From contig NC_081154.1 of assembly GCF_958295425.1 (NCBI RefSeq), positions 3,383,139 through 3,447,138 of the forward strand: DNA of 64,000 nucleotides, read 5' to 3'. Origin of the DNA: Solea solea (lineage: Eukaryota; Chordata; Actinopteri; Pleuronectiformes; Soleidae). Under the pieces are notes generated by a model. The model had not been told where the DNA came from, ran no database searches, and saw nothing but the letters and a program-made list of their open reading frames with translations. Position 1 is the first letter of the stretch. The number at the start of each line of letters is the position of its first letter. Shown here piece by piece: positions 39,035 to 51,099 of the stretch. Made by a program: the position numbers and the translations under genes.

Positions 39035-39546
39035 TCAGTCCCAGTGCAGCTGCAGATCTTGGGTATCCAGGAAGTCTGTTGGGATCCCCAGTGGTGTGAG
39101 TGCCCCTGCAGGTCCAGGCGGCATGGTGAGGTCAAGCCACTCCATATTATCCAGTGCCGGGTCAGACAGACCCATGTTAATTGACGGCGGTGAGGAGGAA
39201 TCGCAGAAGGACAGGTCTGATGTGTCCATGGGTGAGTAGGGATGCTGCTCCATCAGCTGAGCTTGAAGCTCCTCCATCAGGCCCCGCGTGCGCAGGTCCG
39301 AGGCCGGTGATGTGTCAGCCAGTGTCCTCTCCAGAAAGTCCTCCAGCTGATGGTCTGTAGCCAGAGAGGAGAGGCTGGCCAGGCTGGGGTCAACAACAGG
39401 GCTCAGACTGGGCGGAGGGGCCAAATGGATCTGTGGAGGAGGTCTGCAGAGGGCAGTGTTGACGGGCAGGGTGGTGATACTGGCTGTGACTGGAAAAGTC
39501 TTACTGAGAGACCCTGGGGGCTCCTGCTGGATGAATGGTGTGATTT
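39035..39546 (-). CDS. mrtfb: mrtfb last coding exon (C-terminal activation region and stop)
   Basis: 512 nt including TGA-type end at 39035; residues 915-1085. PVTASITTLPVN and NMEWLDLTMPPG match conserved C-terminal blocks; the protein ends FLDTQDLQLHWD as the family does (FLDPQDLPLPWD). Acceptor tttcccag. Confidence 0.96.
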
Positions 39547-42500
39547 CTGGGAAAGAGCAGGACAAAGGAATGAAGAAAATTAATTACTAACTAACTATGT
39601 CTATGTAACTTTGAAACATAGACTTTTCAAATAATAATATAACCAGGGCAGCTCAAGATAATGTCTTCCATAAAGTATATACAAGGCTTATTCTAAGACT
39701 AGAAGAAAACCCAATGATTTTTATTTTTAGGTGACTATACACTTATTCCAACTCTTTTGCTCCAACATGTTACATTGGACCTTGAACCTTCCTACAATAC
39801 TTAAGTGACTAAGTTACCTCCACTCTGTATGAGAATGTCAAATAAGTCATCCATTTGCTGGCTGGTTGTCGTAGGAACCTGAGGACAAAGTCAGAGGTTA
39901 AGAGATTAGAATCTGGTACCACAGAAAGCAGAGCAATTACTTAAGGCTAAAAACACTGCAAAACATGGACTTGTACGTTTTTAAGCTTTGTTGTATTCTG
40001 CTGTTGTATAATACGTTGTGAGTGAGTTGTAATGACTGTGATTACTGGCGAGTATCTAACCTGCGAGGCATTGTTGACGTGCATGTTGCGGCGCTGTTTG
40101 ACGGCCTCCTCGTAGCGGGGAGGCTCTCGTGTCTTTGGAGGCTGAGTCATGAGAGCGGTGGGCTGGAGGATAAAGGCAGGCTGGGGAGAGGGAGACTGGA
40201 AGAAAAACAGGCAAGTGGAGAAACTGTAGGTGGAAAAAAAGGACTGACGTGTATTAAGCAAACATTACAAGATGAGGAAATAAAATAGCACTTAAAATGC
40301 ATCCAGTAAGTGGCAATGACTTAACCAAAACTAACGCTTGCACTCTGGCATTTACTCTGCTCTGATACCTTATGAAGAGATCCATTGGCAATGTGGCGGT
40401 TTGGTGAAGCCCGTGGAGGGACCCTGGTTTCTGGGGAGCGTCTGAGGAAACTCTGGGGATTTATCTCGGGTCTAGTCTGGTTCTCCAAACCAGTAGTATT
40501 ATTGCACATTGTCAGAGTCTGTCAAGGCACAAGAGAAAGACATCAGTCCATAACCTATCAACAGCTCAGTATCAGCGTAACATGACAAACGTGTCGACTA
40601 GTGATGACTGACCTGAAGCAATGGGTTGTGGCCTGCTATCTGCTGACTAGGAGCTGTGTCCATCTTAGTGCTCTGCAGCTGAGGAACTGAGGCCTGTATC
40701 AGACCTGGATGTGAGACTGTGGCCTGAAGAACAGGCTGGATGCAGAGACAAAGAGATGAGTCATGAGTCTACATAACAGTTTGTACAAACTAAACCTGTT
40801 TGTCAAAGCCTGTAAACATGACTTAATAATAATTTTAAAACCATAACATATGCCACAAACTCTTAATATGTCACTTACCTGCAGGCTGACAGTGGTCCTT
40901 GGCAACTGGATTGCAGTAGCATTGTTGGGAAGTGACACTGGGAGGAGGATCTGAGTCCCAGCCTGGCCAGTAGTGGTCAGCAGAGTCTGAGGTTGCCTTG
41001 ACGTGGTTAAAAGGGTCTGAGGCTGACCCAGCACCTGGGAGACTCCACCTTGGTGGCTAATGAAGAACTGCTGCAGGCTGGCGGCTGTGGGCTGGGACTG
41101 GGGCCGAGTCTGGAGTTTGGGACTTCTCTGTTGGTGCTGGAGCACCTGTGGGCTTGTGCTTCCTTGGGGCGGGGCTTGGGGCTGGATTTTTGTCATGAGC
41201 TGGATGGGCTTGCCAGCTGAAACAGTCACATCCTCCAACTTCACCATAGTTGGTCGGGGGCTAGAGAGAGTGTGGGGGCCTATGATAGAGTTTGGGATAC
41301 TAGCAGCGGTGGACGAACAGTTTGACAAAACCGTGCCCTCCATTTTTACTACATTTGAATTCAGGACAGGAGGGACAGTATTCATGAGTTTGGGAGATAC
41401 AGAGTCAGGAACGCAGCCACCCTGGCCTCTCTTCTCCACCTCCAGCTGCATCTTCAGCGCCTCCACCATCTTCTGCTCTTGCTCCAGCTTCCTCATCAAC
41501 TCTTCTATCTGCCGCTCCTTCTCATGGAGCCTCCGATCTTTTTCCTCCGGCACGTAACTAGACGGAGGAGGTGAAGACCATGGAGCTGCTGTGCCGCACC
41601 TCACCGTCTGTGCTTCAGTAGGTGCCTCACACATGCTCACATCCTGCTGTAGGGTGGAGGCTTCAGGCGGATTGGGTGAGACTGGTGGTGTCGAGTGCGC
41701 GCTCCCTGGAGCCGCCTGCTTGATAGGGAAAACTATGGCAGGGGTGGTGATGGTGTTCGAGGCAGTGGTGACCTCCATGGGGATGGAGGTGGTAGTGGTA
41801 GGAGGAGCAGAGGTGGCAGGAATTTCCTGGAAAGGCTTAAGTCTTTCGATCAGATCAGTCTTTGTCCCTGACACAGGAAGGCTTCGCAGCTTTAGCTCCA
41901 GTTTCAACTCCGCCACCTGAAAATATGAAAAAGTGATCATGTCAGCATTTTAAGAATTTTACAGCCGACTTTAAAAGGAATTACAAGTGTCTGTGACAGG
42001 ATGCAAATTACATTTAGCTTAGCATTAAGCTCGCTAATTCACACATTACATCTTATTAACGGAGTCAATTTTCCTCAGGACGGGACAAAACTTTGTCAAC
42101 CCTATTAGAAATGCCAGATTTCAGAGAAGTTCCTGTGTAATAATCTTGATATAGTTCACTTTTAACAGCTGGGCAGGCTTGTAAAGACCAAGGTCAATCT
42201 CTCTTTGATTTACGATGATTGGAACATTTTTAAACTGCCAACACGATAAGTTTCCACAGACCTTCATCTCCTCCAGGTTGGCAGGTAAGACTCCCGGCTT
42301 GCGGTTTGACAGTGAATTATTTGGCCGAGCTGTGGTGAGCGAGGGAGGTGGAGGGGCAGTGGGAAGAGACACCACAATAGAGGTTGGCAGGCTGCTGCCA
42401 GCGCTGCTCTGACCCTCTGCCACAGGTCTACACAAAGAAAGAGACGCAAAATATGTTGAGGTCATGGGTTTTTTTCTTTTTGGAGAAAATAATTCCGTCA

Positions 42501-45500
42501 CACAAGTACAAAAAAAAAAGAGGAAGAGGAGGTGTGAGAGAGAGACAGTGGACAAAAGAGTATTGTTGCTGAGATATTGCAGAGAGGAAACAGAGAGAGG
42601 AAATCTGCCACCAATATGAACAGACAGTCCAACCCCTGCCCTGCGCCTCACTAACAAAACCCATCAACCAAACCATAGCGCAACAAGCACAGTTCAAAGA
42701 GAGCTCAGTCGTGCAGCTGCTGAGAGGACATTTATAAAAACAGCAGCTGGTAAAACAACATCCTGTTTGTTATTAATATGATTAAAAGCAGGGTTGTTAT
42801 TGGAAACCAGCTACTGGGACGCTGGGTTGTTGAAAACAACAATATTTGGCTTGTTTGTCATGGAGAGGAGCCAGATTAGAGGTATGCAAGTAAAAACATA
42901 AAAACTAACAATTTGAGCAAGCATTCACATTAATGAATTGTAATGTCCTGAAATATGTAGCACACACAATACAGCTGGGTTAGTGGTCTTTGGAAAATCA
43001 ATACTGATGAGCCATTACTGCAGTAAATGGGTAAATGGATTCATAAAAGTCAGAGAGGTCAGGAGAATAAAGCACTGTCATCTTATGAAGAAAACATTCA
43101 TTCATACTTTCAGTTAGATTCTGATAAGCTGTCAGTGTTGTAACTGGAGTAAAGGTGTGAACACGCCAATCCAATTAAAGTTGAAACTATTTTATATGGC
43201 CAGAGTATTGTTATGGTACTTGGTGTGGATAGAGGTTAACACATTTTCCCAATGTTTGAAGAGGGCACTTGTTTATTTACGTACTTGAGTGGTGCTGGTA
43301 GAATGGTCTGGTAGTTGTAGTGCTGCTGCTGTTGTTGGCTGAGGATCTGCAGCTGGAGGAACAGCTGCTGTTGCTGCAGTAGTCGGGCATAAGAGGAGTC
43401 CATTGGTTCTTCGCTGGTCTCCTGCTTCTGGTCTGGAGGAACATACTGGTGGTATTTGAGCTTCTTCACCCTGGGCCTCGACTCTTTGCCCTTCTTACTG
43501 CGACTTTTCTCTGAGGACGACTTCTGCTGACTTTGCTGTGTTGGGGAGATAAATCATTTCAGAAATACGCTCTGTCAAACAGCACCGAACCACAAAGCAG
43601 ACAGCAATATTATATTATTTAGAGGTGATATAGTTTGTTGGCCTCACTTTGATCAGTGTTGGGCCTGGTTTCGAGGGAGCAGGGGTAGCAGTTGCGCGGT
43701 TGGCCAGAATCTCATTGGCAGAAATCACTTGCACAATGTTTGAAGTTGCTTGTTTAGAGATTGGGAAGGTCTGAAAAATAAAAGGACTTTATTTAGAAAA
43801 ACAAACAAACAGCAAACAGCGTATGTCTTATTGATAAGAGCAAAATCTGGGATTACAGGACAGGACAATTTCTCTACAGAACCTGCAGTATGGTGCTGGG
43901 GAGCGATGGTGGTGGTGCTGGAGCAGGAGAAGGCGTCTCTGGGGCTTTGATCTCTCCTGGTGAAGGTGCAGAACTCTGAGACTCTTGACTGGCTGGCTGC
44001 TCCGGGGACAGGGCTTCACAACTGTCTTCATCCAATACCTTAGGGTAATTCACCTGGCCTACTAAAAGAAAAACAAAATGCTGTTAAGTCCTCTCACAGC
44101 AACTTTACCTCCATAATTCCACGTGTCTTGTTGTTTTGCCATGTCTCTTACCGATGATGGCTTGTTTAAGGCTGGAATCCACTGGGATGATGTTCTTTTC
44201 CACCAGCTCCATTGGGCCGGGTCTCTGGGCGATCTTTTCGTTCAGGTTGTCGGCCAGCCGGGCCCTCTTCAGCTTCATCTGCGTGGCCTGGAGTGAGGGC
44301 TCTGCTCCAGTCTCTGGAAGATGTAACACTACGCCATGTAACATTACATATCTACCACAGTTTAAAATGTTCTGACTTTATTTGCACTTTCTCAAATTTG
44401 ATAGCCATGTTCTCAATTGCATGGTCCACTGGTGCTTAACATATATATACAGTAAGAGGAAGTTCTTCATGCTGCCATGTGAAGACAGCATTTCTATTCC
44501 TGTACCATTGCTCAGGAAACACTACAAAAAACACATGTGTGCATATTGTGAACCAGAGAATGATCCATACCCTGTAGGATGTGCATCCTGATCAGCTCTG
44601 CTCTCTCTGGGCGACTACGGATCTTGTGCTTCAGGAAATTCTCAGTCTTATAGAAAAAGGTAGAGATATAGCAGTTAGCACGTTTACTCAATTGCTGCAC
44701 TCCACAAATTCAGATTTCAGTCCCAACTAAGCGCCTTACCCTGGCTCTCTCCAAGCTGCGAATCTGCCCATGGAAAGCTGCTGGGCTTTTGAGAGCTGTG
44801 GGACAACACATTTATCAAGTTAACATATATATTGTGTCAGTTATTGGTGTGAGGTTTGTTATTAGAAAGCCAATCAGTCCACATAAGCTTCTCTGTGAGT
44901 GATGGAACACCTAGCATTACTGATACTTACGCGGCATAATGCCCTGGTCCACCAGCTGTTCCCGGGTTCGCCTTTGCTGAAGCTTCAACTGCAGGACTGA
45001 AAGCAAAAAAAAAGGAAAATAAGAAGAAGGAAAAAAGGGAGGACAATGAGATCAAACTGAGGAGGTAACCACATACTAACCTCTCACCTTCCCCCGGGTC
45101 TAAGTCATATCCTGCTTTTGAGTCAACATGCTGACATAATTAATAACATCATTACCATCTAATGAGCTCAGTTACAGTTGAGGCACATGATAGTGTGACA
45201 CCATGTGAGTTTTAATTGAATTTAACCAGAGTCTGACAGTTCTCAGTTCATTATTATGTGCTCACAAACCTGCTGTTTAATTCCTCGGAAAACTGCCACT
45301 TCAAAAAAACAATTTAAAAAGGTAGCAAGCAACCACGAGAGGTAAAGACTGACATCCACCAATAAAACACGGCAGCACAAGGCTACTTGAGTTGAACAAT
45401 AAGCACCATACTATCAATGCAAGTCAAGAAATGCTCACCTGCTTTTGCGCTGAAAGTAGCGCAGCAGTTATTAAGTGTCTCAATCTCCACGAAGGCCATG

Positions 45501-48375
45501 TTTTTACAACTGGCTGGTAGAATAGTCCAAAACACAATGGAGTGGTGAAGCCATTTGAATCCAGTTTGACAGCCTTTGAATTCACGCCCAAAATATGCAT
45601 CTGAGGCAATGATGTAACATCTACAGCACTGCAACACTGGTTACCTCCTGTATTTCTTTATCGCTCTCTTACTTCCCTCTCTCACTCAGTTTAGGAAGGT
45701 TAGTTTTCTGGCGAGAAGTGATTCAAACAGCCAGACACGGAGGACTACACTGGGAACAACCAAGTAAGTGACTCAACACAGCCCCAAACACATCACAACA
45801 AATGTAATGTATGTAACCTGTACCTAAAAGAATGAGTTTGCCACAACAACACAACTATTCTGACGTGCTTTCGTGTCCCATGGTAAGAGGGACGACAATG
45901 AAGGGAAGTGGAACAAGGAGATTTGTACAAAATCAACACCAGCCATGAGCACAGACACTTCTCCATTCAGAGAAAGTGACACATCAAAGCTTACGGAGAA
46001 AAACAATATTTTGCTCGAGCAGGAAACAACTGGCACTGTTGAGGTTTTACACACAAGTCGATGACAACAGCATTTTTCCAATGTCACCTTTCGCGAAAAC
46101 TTTCAACAAACTTTGTTTGGAAATAACATGCACACATGTGCAAATAACAGCTGTGGTAAAACATTGACAAAAACTCAACCATGGCTACTGTTTATAAACT
46201 CACAGAGAAAGTTGGAATGTGGGCGAACAAAGGGTCAACAACCCTGACAGTTGAAGTCATACTAATGGCACTTTTCCATTATACAGTTCTAGCACTACGC
46301 GGCTCTCACTACTTGACCTGGTTTGGGTATCGGGCACGTTGTTTTCCATTACTTAATAGTACCTCCTCAATGTGGGCGGGGTCGCAACTGCTGTGACATT
46401 GACAACCTCCCAACAGACCGTTTATGGCTCCGTCTAGCTCCCCCTGTATCTTCTCGGAGTAACTTCTGCACCTCGACGCCAGACCACGGTGTACTTTTGG
46501 GGAACAGCAGCCGTGTATGCTCGCTGCAACACTCATGTTTGATTCTTGCGTCGGATGTCCTGCAAAAACACCCGAGCAGAGTCAAGTCACGTGAAGTGAA
46601 TAGCAAAAGAAAGGTATTCAGAGGGGGGAAATGTTTGTTCAAGGTGATTCATTAAAACTTCCAGTCTGTGGCATTCTCCTCAATAACTCCGGGAAACTCT
46701 GTTCAGCCTGACTGACAAACACAATCTGACCCATGACCTCAACAGGCCGAGGCGAGCTTGAAAGATTGAAATGACTGAGCCGTTTACCCACACAGAGGAA
46801 GACTTGGCAGGTCAGTGGAGGCTTAGATATAAATTCAGTCAATAAAGGACAGAGAGACAGAGAGGGAGACTGAAAACCTGTTGAAAAACCCAAGACGCAA
46901 GCCAATAACTGATAAAATCCAAAAAATCACAAGATGAATAAAAGTCTGGCATTTTATCTTTCCTAAAGCAGCTGTCCATCTTTTGTTAATTGTCTGAAGA
47001 GGCTTTTCTTGTGATCTGCAACTTTCATGACCTAATAAAACTAGCCAAACACACAATCCTAACACCCTGCTGGTGGTACAGTGCTGCACCTTTCCCAGCA
47101 GCCTCCACCCAGCTGAAGTGGTCTGAGACACTCACACCTGTCATTGTGACAGATCGACACCTGCATGTTAAAGCCAACATGAGTAAAAAGGACTGTGTGG
47201 TTGCGTGGCAGAGAGTGGAAAGTATGAGAGGTGTGTGCTCACACTGGAGAGGGAGGAGCTACCAAAGCTAAGAAGATGAGCTGGTGCTACTACTGTTGAC
47301 ATTCCACAGAAGTTTTCCACCATCGAGGTATTAACGCGCTTTCCCTGCAGAAAGCAGCACACAGATGGTTGTGTGCACTAACGCACAAAACATACATGTA
47401 TTCCAGTTGGGGATGGCTTTATATGAACACCCTGCGAGTGTTGACCGTAACTTTCTGTACATGGTAATCAGTATCACAGTGAGCAAACCAGACTGATCTC
47501 CCTGCGCCATCTAAACCGTGATTAGGAACTGGCAAACGCAAGCGTGAATCTAACCCATTCCCAAAATCTGGAAATCGCATACCCATCCATCAGTGCCTGA
47601 CTCGGTCCTACGCGGAAGCCAAAACAGCATTGAGAGGGTGATGAGAAGCACGCAAGCTGGCAAACACGAGGATAATTTGGTTGATTCAGGAAGTATGCTT
47701 GTGGACGTGCTTTTAGAAAAAACGCTTTTAGTGACGCCCATCTATGTATAACGAGTATTTAAGGTCAAACTGGGAATGCCGTAGCCAGTATGTGACCACA
47801 GTGGAAAAACTGCTCCAAAGCCAAAAGATCCTGACATTATTACATATATTAAATGTTAGCTTAATGTTGGGTGTTTGATTTATTTATATAATTGAATTTC
47901 AGTGACTGTAATTTCCCTTTGCACACATGACCATTATACACCCAGTCTTACTTAGGTTAACAAGGTTGATTTTGTAATATTTTGAGTATTTTTCTTGATT
48001 TTGTGTAGAAACAGTGATAATCATTACAGTTAACCAGAAATATGATTTATTAGGCAGAATAGGCTTTTGATGACAAACACTCCAAGTGAAAATGAATCAG
48101 AGCATGATGATGATGATGTTGGCTCACAGTCTTTTTTTTCAAGTGGTGTCTTTTGTTTGATTTTGAAGGAGGTATTTTTTGGTCTTTCTATGCCTGCACA
48201 TCCACATGACCTTACCATTTTTGCGTTCGCTGAGAGAAGGTAGATTCGGTGCGGGTTGCAGCGACAGCTCCTCCATCTCGTGGGTCACCGCCTCGCTCTG
48301 TGGACTGGGCACCAGCAGACTCAACACCCCACAATCCCCCTCTGCACCAAGCAAGTGGTAAGCCTGGGGCTCCAT
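39035..48375 (-). CDS. mrtfb: Myocardin-related transcription factor B (MRTFB/MKL2), 15 coding exons, 1,085 aa
   Basis: Coactivator of serum response factor. In the family, RPEL motifs bind G-actin and hold the protein in the cytoplasm; when actin polymerises it enters the nucleus and drives cytoskeletal and muscle genes. Joining the exons 48375-48216, 44996-44931, 44795-44740, 44646-44571, 44313-44152, 44061-43883, 43770-43648, 43535-43285, 42427-42262, 41916-40879, 40735-40613, 40518-40369, 40195-40061, 39878-39818 and 39546-39035 gives one open frame; every border is GT-AG with matching phase. Order of parts: N-terminal segment with PSPQSEAV (1-53), RPEL1 (about 54-75), RPEL2 (RPERAEL, 105-111), basic KLKRARL and RPEL3 (RPGPMEL, 149-155), basic KKLKYHQY (about 297-304), Q-rich stretch (about 326-350), SAP domain (about 401-443), leucine-zipper coiled coil (about 535-577), acidic C-terminal activation region ending LHWD. 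Two SUMO-type sites (VKME, VKLE) follow the coiled coil. Human MRTFB is 1,088 aa. RTENFLKHKIRSRP, SYARLLQQQQ and the neighbouring ercc4 point to MRTFB rather than MRTFA; whether this is the a or b fish paralogue cannot be told. Confidence 0.96.
39818..39878 (-). CDS. mrtfb: mrtfb exon with DDLFDILIQSGE
   Basis: 61 nt, residues 895-914: VPTTTSQQMDDLFDILIQSG. The DDLFDILIxSGE motif is a hallmark of the MRTF activation region. Acceptor cctcag, donor gtaact. Confidence 0.96.
40061..40195 (-). CDS. mrtfb: mrtfb exon with PPRYEEAVKQ motif
   Basis: 135 nt, residues 850-894. Contains KTREPPRYEEAVKQRR, equivalent to the conserved KDPPRYEEAIKQ of mammalian MRTFB. Acceptor ttccag, donor gttaga. Confidence 0.95.
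40369..40518 (-). CDS. mrtfb: mrtfb exon, activation-region segment
   Basis: 150 nt, residues 800-849: begins TLTMCNNTTGLENQ and ends HIANGSLHK. Poorly conserved part; supported by the frame, by phase-0 borders and by its position. Acceptor ttgacag, donor gtatca. Confidence 0.9.
40613..40735 (-). CDS. mrtfb: mrtfb exon, glutamine-containing activation segment
   Basis: 123 nt, residues 759-799: PVLQATVSHPGLIQASVPQL then QSTKMDTAPSQQIAGHNPLLQ. Low-complexity part of the activation region. Acceptor atccag, donor gtcagt, phase 0 on both sides. Confidence 0.92.
40879..41916 (-). CDS. mrtfb: mrtfb large exon, SAP domain and coiled coil
   Basis: 1,038 nt, residues 413-758. Begins VAELKLELKLRSLPVSGTK (rest of the SAP domain), then a Thr/Pro-rich segment, the EEKDRRLHEKERQIEELMRK coiled coil (homo- and heterodimerisation in the family), and a Q/T-rich tail. 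VKMEG and VKLED fit the SUMO consensus. Acceptor ttttcag, donor gtaagt. A long open frame on the opposite strand (41060-41557) is its shadow. Confidence 0.96.
42262..42427 (-). CDS. mrtfb: mrtfb exon leading into SAP domain
   Basis: 166 nt, residues 357-412, ending GVLPANLEEMK, the first helix of the SAP domain. The intron after MK splits the SAP domain, a family trait. Acceptor tgtgtag, donor gtctgt. Confidence 0.94.
42428..43284 (-). other. mrtfb: mrtfb intron, nothing recognised
   Basis: 857-bp intron between the Q-rich exon and the pre-SAP exon. I see no repeats or exon-like sequence. The 345-bp intron at 41,917-42,261 is likewise featureless. Confidence 0.6.
43285..43535 (-). CDS. mrtfb: mrtfb exon, basic region and Q-rich stretch
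   Basis: 251 nt, residues 274-356. Contains KKLKYHQYVPPDQKQ (basic region B1, contacts SRF) and LLQQQQLFLQLQILSQQQQQ (Q-rich), ending in TILPAPLK. The donor is gtacgt at 43284: the frame into PVAEG only works with this site and not with the gtaaat four bases on. Confidence 0.95.
43648..43770 (-). CDS. mrtfb: mrtfb exon, KPGPTLIK linker
   Basis: 123 nt, residues 233-273, TFPISKQATS...PGPTLIK. Its end corresponds to the mammalian KPGPALVK linker before the basic region. Donor gtgagg, acceptor tttcag. Confidence 0.94.
43883..44061 (-). CDS. mrtfb: mrtfb exon, SPEQPASQESQ region
   Basis: 179 nt, residues 173-232: starts within valine of VGQVNYPK and runs through EALSPEQPASQESQSS to a proline-rich end (APAPPPSLPS). 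Rich in Ser/Pro and probably unstructured, as in the family. Acceptor ttttag, donor gttctg. Confidence 0.94.
44152..44313 (-). CDS. mrtfb: mrtfb exon with basic NLS and RPEL3
   Basis: 162 nt, residues 119-172. Contains KLKRARLADNLNEK (basic nuclear-localisation part) and QRPGPMELVEKNIIP (third RPEL). Acceptor cttccag, donor gtaaga. Confidence 0.97.
44571..44646 (-). CDS. mrtfb: mrtfb exon encoding RPEL2
   Basis: 76 nt, residues 94-118, with RSRPERAELIRMHIL carrying the second actin-binding RPEL motif. Acceptor ctataag, donor gtatgg, phase 1 exit. Confidence 0.97.
44740..44795 (-). CDS. mrtfb: mrtfb exon between RPEL1 and RPEL2
   Basis: 56 nt, residues 76-93: LKSPAAFHGQIRSLERAR. The family sequence reads SPAAFHEQ; here glycine replaces glutamate. 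Acceptor cccacag, donor gtaagg. Confidence 0.95.
44931..44996 (-). CDS. mrtfb: mrtfb exon encoding RPEL1
   Basis: 66 nt, acceptor ttcag before 44996, donor gtaagt at 44930. Encodes VLQLKLQQRRTREQLVDQ then GIMP: the first, degenerate RPEL motif (RTREQL in place of RPxxxEL), as in the family. All known alternative N-termini join here. Confidence 0.96.
45439..45499 (-). CDS. mrtfb: Candidate alternative first coding exon of mrtfb (20 aa)
   Basis: On the minus strand an ATG at 45499 opens MAFVEIETLNNCCATFSAKA and runs into a good donor (GCAG then gtgagc at 45438). The exon ends in phase 1 with G, exactly what the RPEL1 exon at 44996 needs to make valine in VLQL. MRTF genes are known to use alternative first exons joined at this point. 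The MRTFA short form also begins with a brief hydrophobic/acidic leader. It would give a protein lacking the PSPQSEAV segment but keeping all three RPEL motifs. No transcript evidence is available, so it could be chance. Confidence 0.5.
46265..46420 (+). repeat. Fish repeat in mrtfb intron 2
   Basis: GGCACTTTTCCATTATACAG, TTCTAGCACTACGCGGCTCT and TAGTACCTCCTCAATGTGGG fit a dispersed MITE-like family I recognise from fish. The right end is unclear. Confidence 0.5.
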
Positions 48376-48376
48376 C
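48216..48376 (-). CDS. mrtfb: mrtfb first coding exon (residues 1-53, start codon)
   Basis: The exon begins one base before ATG (acceptor AG at 48377-48378) and ends in a GT donor at 48215, phase 1. It encodes MEPQAYHLLG...SERKN. The PSPQSEAV..HE.EELSLQ stretch matches the long mammalian MRTFB N-terminus that is spliced to VLQL. The acceptor directly upstream of ATG implies a separate 5'UTR exon, found near 54.4 kb. Confidence 0.9.
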
Positions 48377-50992
48377 CTGCCTCAGGAGAGGGGTTGGGGA
48401 GGGTTTCACACAAGCAACAAGGGTATAGGTGACCGTCCCTTTGTGTTATGTCTCGCTGCTACCTGCGTGGACACAAGGCAATGAAAGAGAGAATGAGGAG
48501 TTAGCAGGAAAACGAAGGACTGCTCTTTTGCTCTCATACAACAACTTAAACAGGAGGAATACATCACACTCGGGGACATTTTGTGGGCTCCTCATGAACA
48601 GTAATCCTGAATAACCATCATCATCCTGTTGGTATGACTACTTCACCCAACTGCTGAAATGCAAAGAGTGGCATTTAATTTCAGCCATCTGGAAGAGCTC
48701 AGTCGCAGCCCAAATTAGTCATTAAACGAGCTGGGTTGGCCATTACGCCGAATAATCACTTCAAAACCACTGCTCGCGAGAAACAACGCCAGTCTGCACA
48801 TGAATGTTCTCTCTGTTCAGACGAGCTTCATAATCTGGAATATGACGTCGCTGTGGCGATTTCAAACAGAGGGGCAGGAAACATTTTGGGGAGCAAAACA
48901 AACAGTTTAGTATCCAGGGCTTCACAGCAGTCTCTTAACTACGAGATGACGGACTGCTCCGTCTAAACATGTAAGCTATTTATCGCTCTCCAACAGCACC
49001 CACACAATCCATTCCAAGGCATGAGCGCACTTTATTAACCATCCTGATGTGTTGTGTTTGGCTGAGAACCACTGTGTTCCTATGGCTTCTTTTATTTCTC
49101 TCTGCAGAGGCATGAGACGCTGGAGGAAGACGAGTGAAACAACACATGTGACTGCTGTCAACTCTGCTGGTTTTTACTGAACACGGATGTCATGCGTGTC
49201 CAAACACAACCAATCATTAACACCATAGTTCATCACCTCCTGCTTTTCTTTTCTATCCCTTAAGATAATTGTTTTTTTACATGTTGCATAAATTACCACC
49301 CCTCAACTAATACAAAACAGGAGGAGGATGGAGTTAAAAATTAAATGAGCTTGAATTAAAACTGCAAGCACCATTTCCTAAATAGAGAGAAAGTTGCTCC
49401 AATAAAATAAATGAAAAAAAAATTCAGTGTTCCTCAGATATCACTTTGCTATATTTGACACGTGTGCTTTGCGCTTTCAGTGCCACCAATCTGACTTCCA
49501 CTAACATGAGTGTCAATCCCAGTTAATCCAGCATTTACTAGTAATCTGAACTGGTGCGTGCTGAATCTGGCCATCGCTTCAGAATTCCCTCACTCCTCGA
49601 AACTTGGCTTCTGACTCACAGACACTTTCTGCCATTTAATAATGATTAAGTGCCTAACCTTACAGACTCCATGCAACAGGCAGTTCAACCTCAGTGGTTC
49701 AGTAACAGCCATTTTAATAATTTAACTGGCCTTTGGTCTGCAACATGTAAGCCTTTCCGATAGATTACAATCAAAGGGTGCATCCTGTCATATGAGGCTT
49801 TCACTTTGGATTTTCTGGGCCATGTCCAAGCTGTTTGAAGGAGACTCTGCGAACATTGACCCTGATCGAGGGCTATTGTTCTCCGTCATGTTGGCTTTCA
49901 GTGGGAGAGGAAGGCGGTGTGGCATTGGAGTAGAACAACCATTCCCTGCTTTGATGCTGAACTAGTTTCCCTTTTCTTTACAGACATTTTTATGGTACGA
50001 GGAGAGAAAGTCTTAAATAGTTTAATCAGATTCAGAAGAGTTCATCTACGCACACAAGTTTGACAAAAAGGTCCACAATGAAAAGCACAGATACAGAAGA
50101 AGTGATAATGGAAAAAAAAGAAAGAAATACACATGTGTTTCCGAGACCTCCTAAACCAAGTCATATTTGTGTGCTTGTACGTGCAAGTGTGACTGGCTAC
50201 CACAACCACAGGAAGGCTGTGGTTGTCATTCTGTCAGTGAGTTCACTCGTACCGTCGGTAGCAGAGGACAGCAAGGGACGGAGGAGAGAGACGTCTGGGT
50301 TAGCTGCTGTGCAGAGTCACGCTAAGCCATGGAGTCAAATCTGGAGGAAGACAGACAAAGAGCAACCATGAATATAACACGGAAATTCATCACATTTTGG
50401 ATCACTAAAGCATTTATTTCCTTTTAGTTGACATTTGTAAAACATGGCAGTATTCCTGTGGTGTCTCTACCATTAAATACATTATAGTCCACTGTTAGGG
50501 CTGACATTGTTTGTCTCTCAGCACTCTCTCCCCAAACAAAAAACCAGAGCTGATGCTTCTAGAAAAGAGTTTTCGCTACTTCACAGCAAGAAAACATGAC
50601 AGAATCCCAATTTATCAATTAAAAAAGGAATTATGTAATGTGGCCTTACATAATTAACGGCCATTGAATCACAAAATGAGAACAAACACCATCAGGAGCA
50701 CCTAAACTGAAAAGGGCTGTTTGAAGATTAATAGAGACTGACAAATTCTAAGTGCCACATAAAGACATGTGAATGAATCGAGCACACACTCAAGGCTGCG
50801 CCAAGGTCTGAACATTCATGTTCACAGGTTGCTAGGATAATCTGCAGTGGTCTCTATGACAAAGGAAGTGGGTCATTTATGCACAGACAAATGAAACTCT
50901 TAGTATTAATAATGACTAAAGAGCTGTAATGTGGTATCCACTCAGCAGTCTGAGGGAGAATGACAGACACTGCTCTCACATGGTATTATAAT

Positions 50993-51040
50993 TAGAATAA
51001 TAATAATAATAATAATGTTATAAATAATAATAATGTTATA

Positions 51041-51072
<32 letters not shown>

Positions 51073-51099
51073 TAATAATAATAATAATAATAATAATGA
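50993..51099 (+). repeat. Interrupted (TAA)n microsatellite
   Basis: About 100 bp of ATA/TAA trinucleotides broken by TGTTATAA units. Confidence 0.92.

Larger units (their letters stand above)
44997..48215 (-). other. mrtfb: mrtfb intron 2 (about 3.2 kb)
   Basis: Separates the first coding exon from the RPEL1 exon. It contains the candidate alternative exon at 45,439-45,499 and a teleost repeat near 46,265. The rest is unique AT-rich DNA with short open frames that have no recognisable product. Confidence 0.6.

Noticed and set aside
41060..41557. 165-aa open frame on the plus strand
   Set aside because: Exact antisense shadow of the large mrtfb exon; no start context or splice logic of its own.
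43236..43284. Extension of the Q-rich mrtfb exon to the gtaaat donor
   Set aside because: That donor would leave the wrong phase; gtacgt at 43,284 gives LKPVAEG, matching the family.
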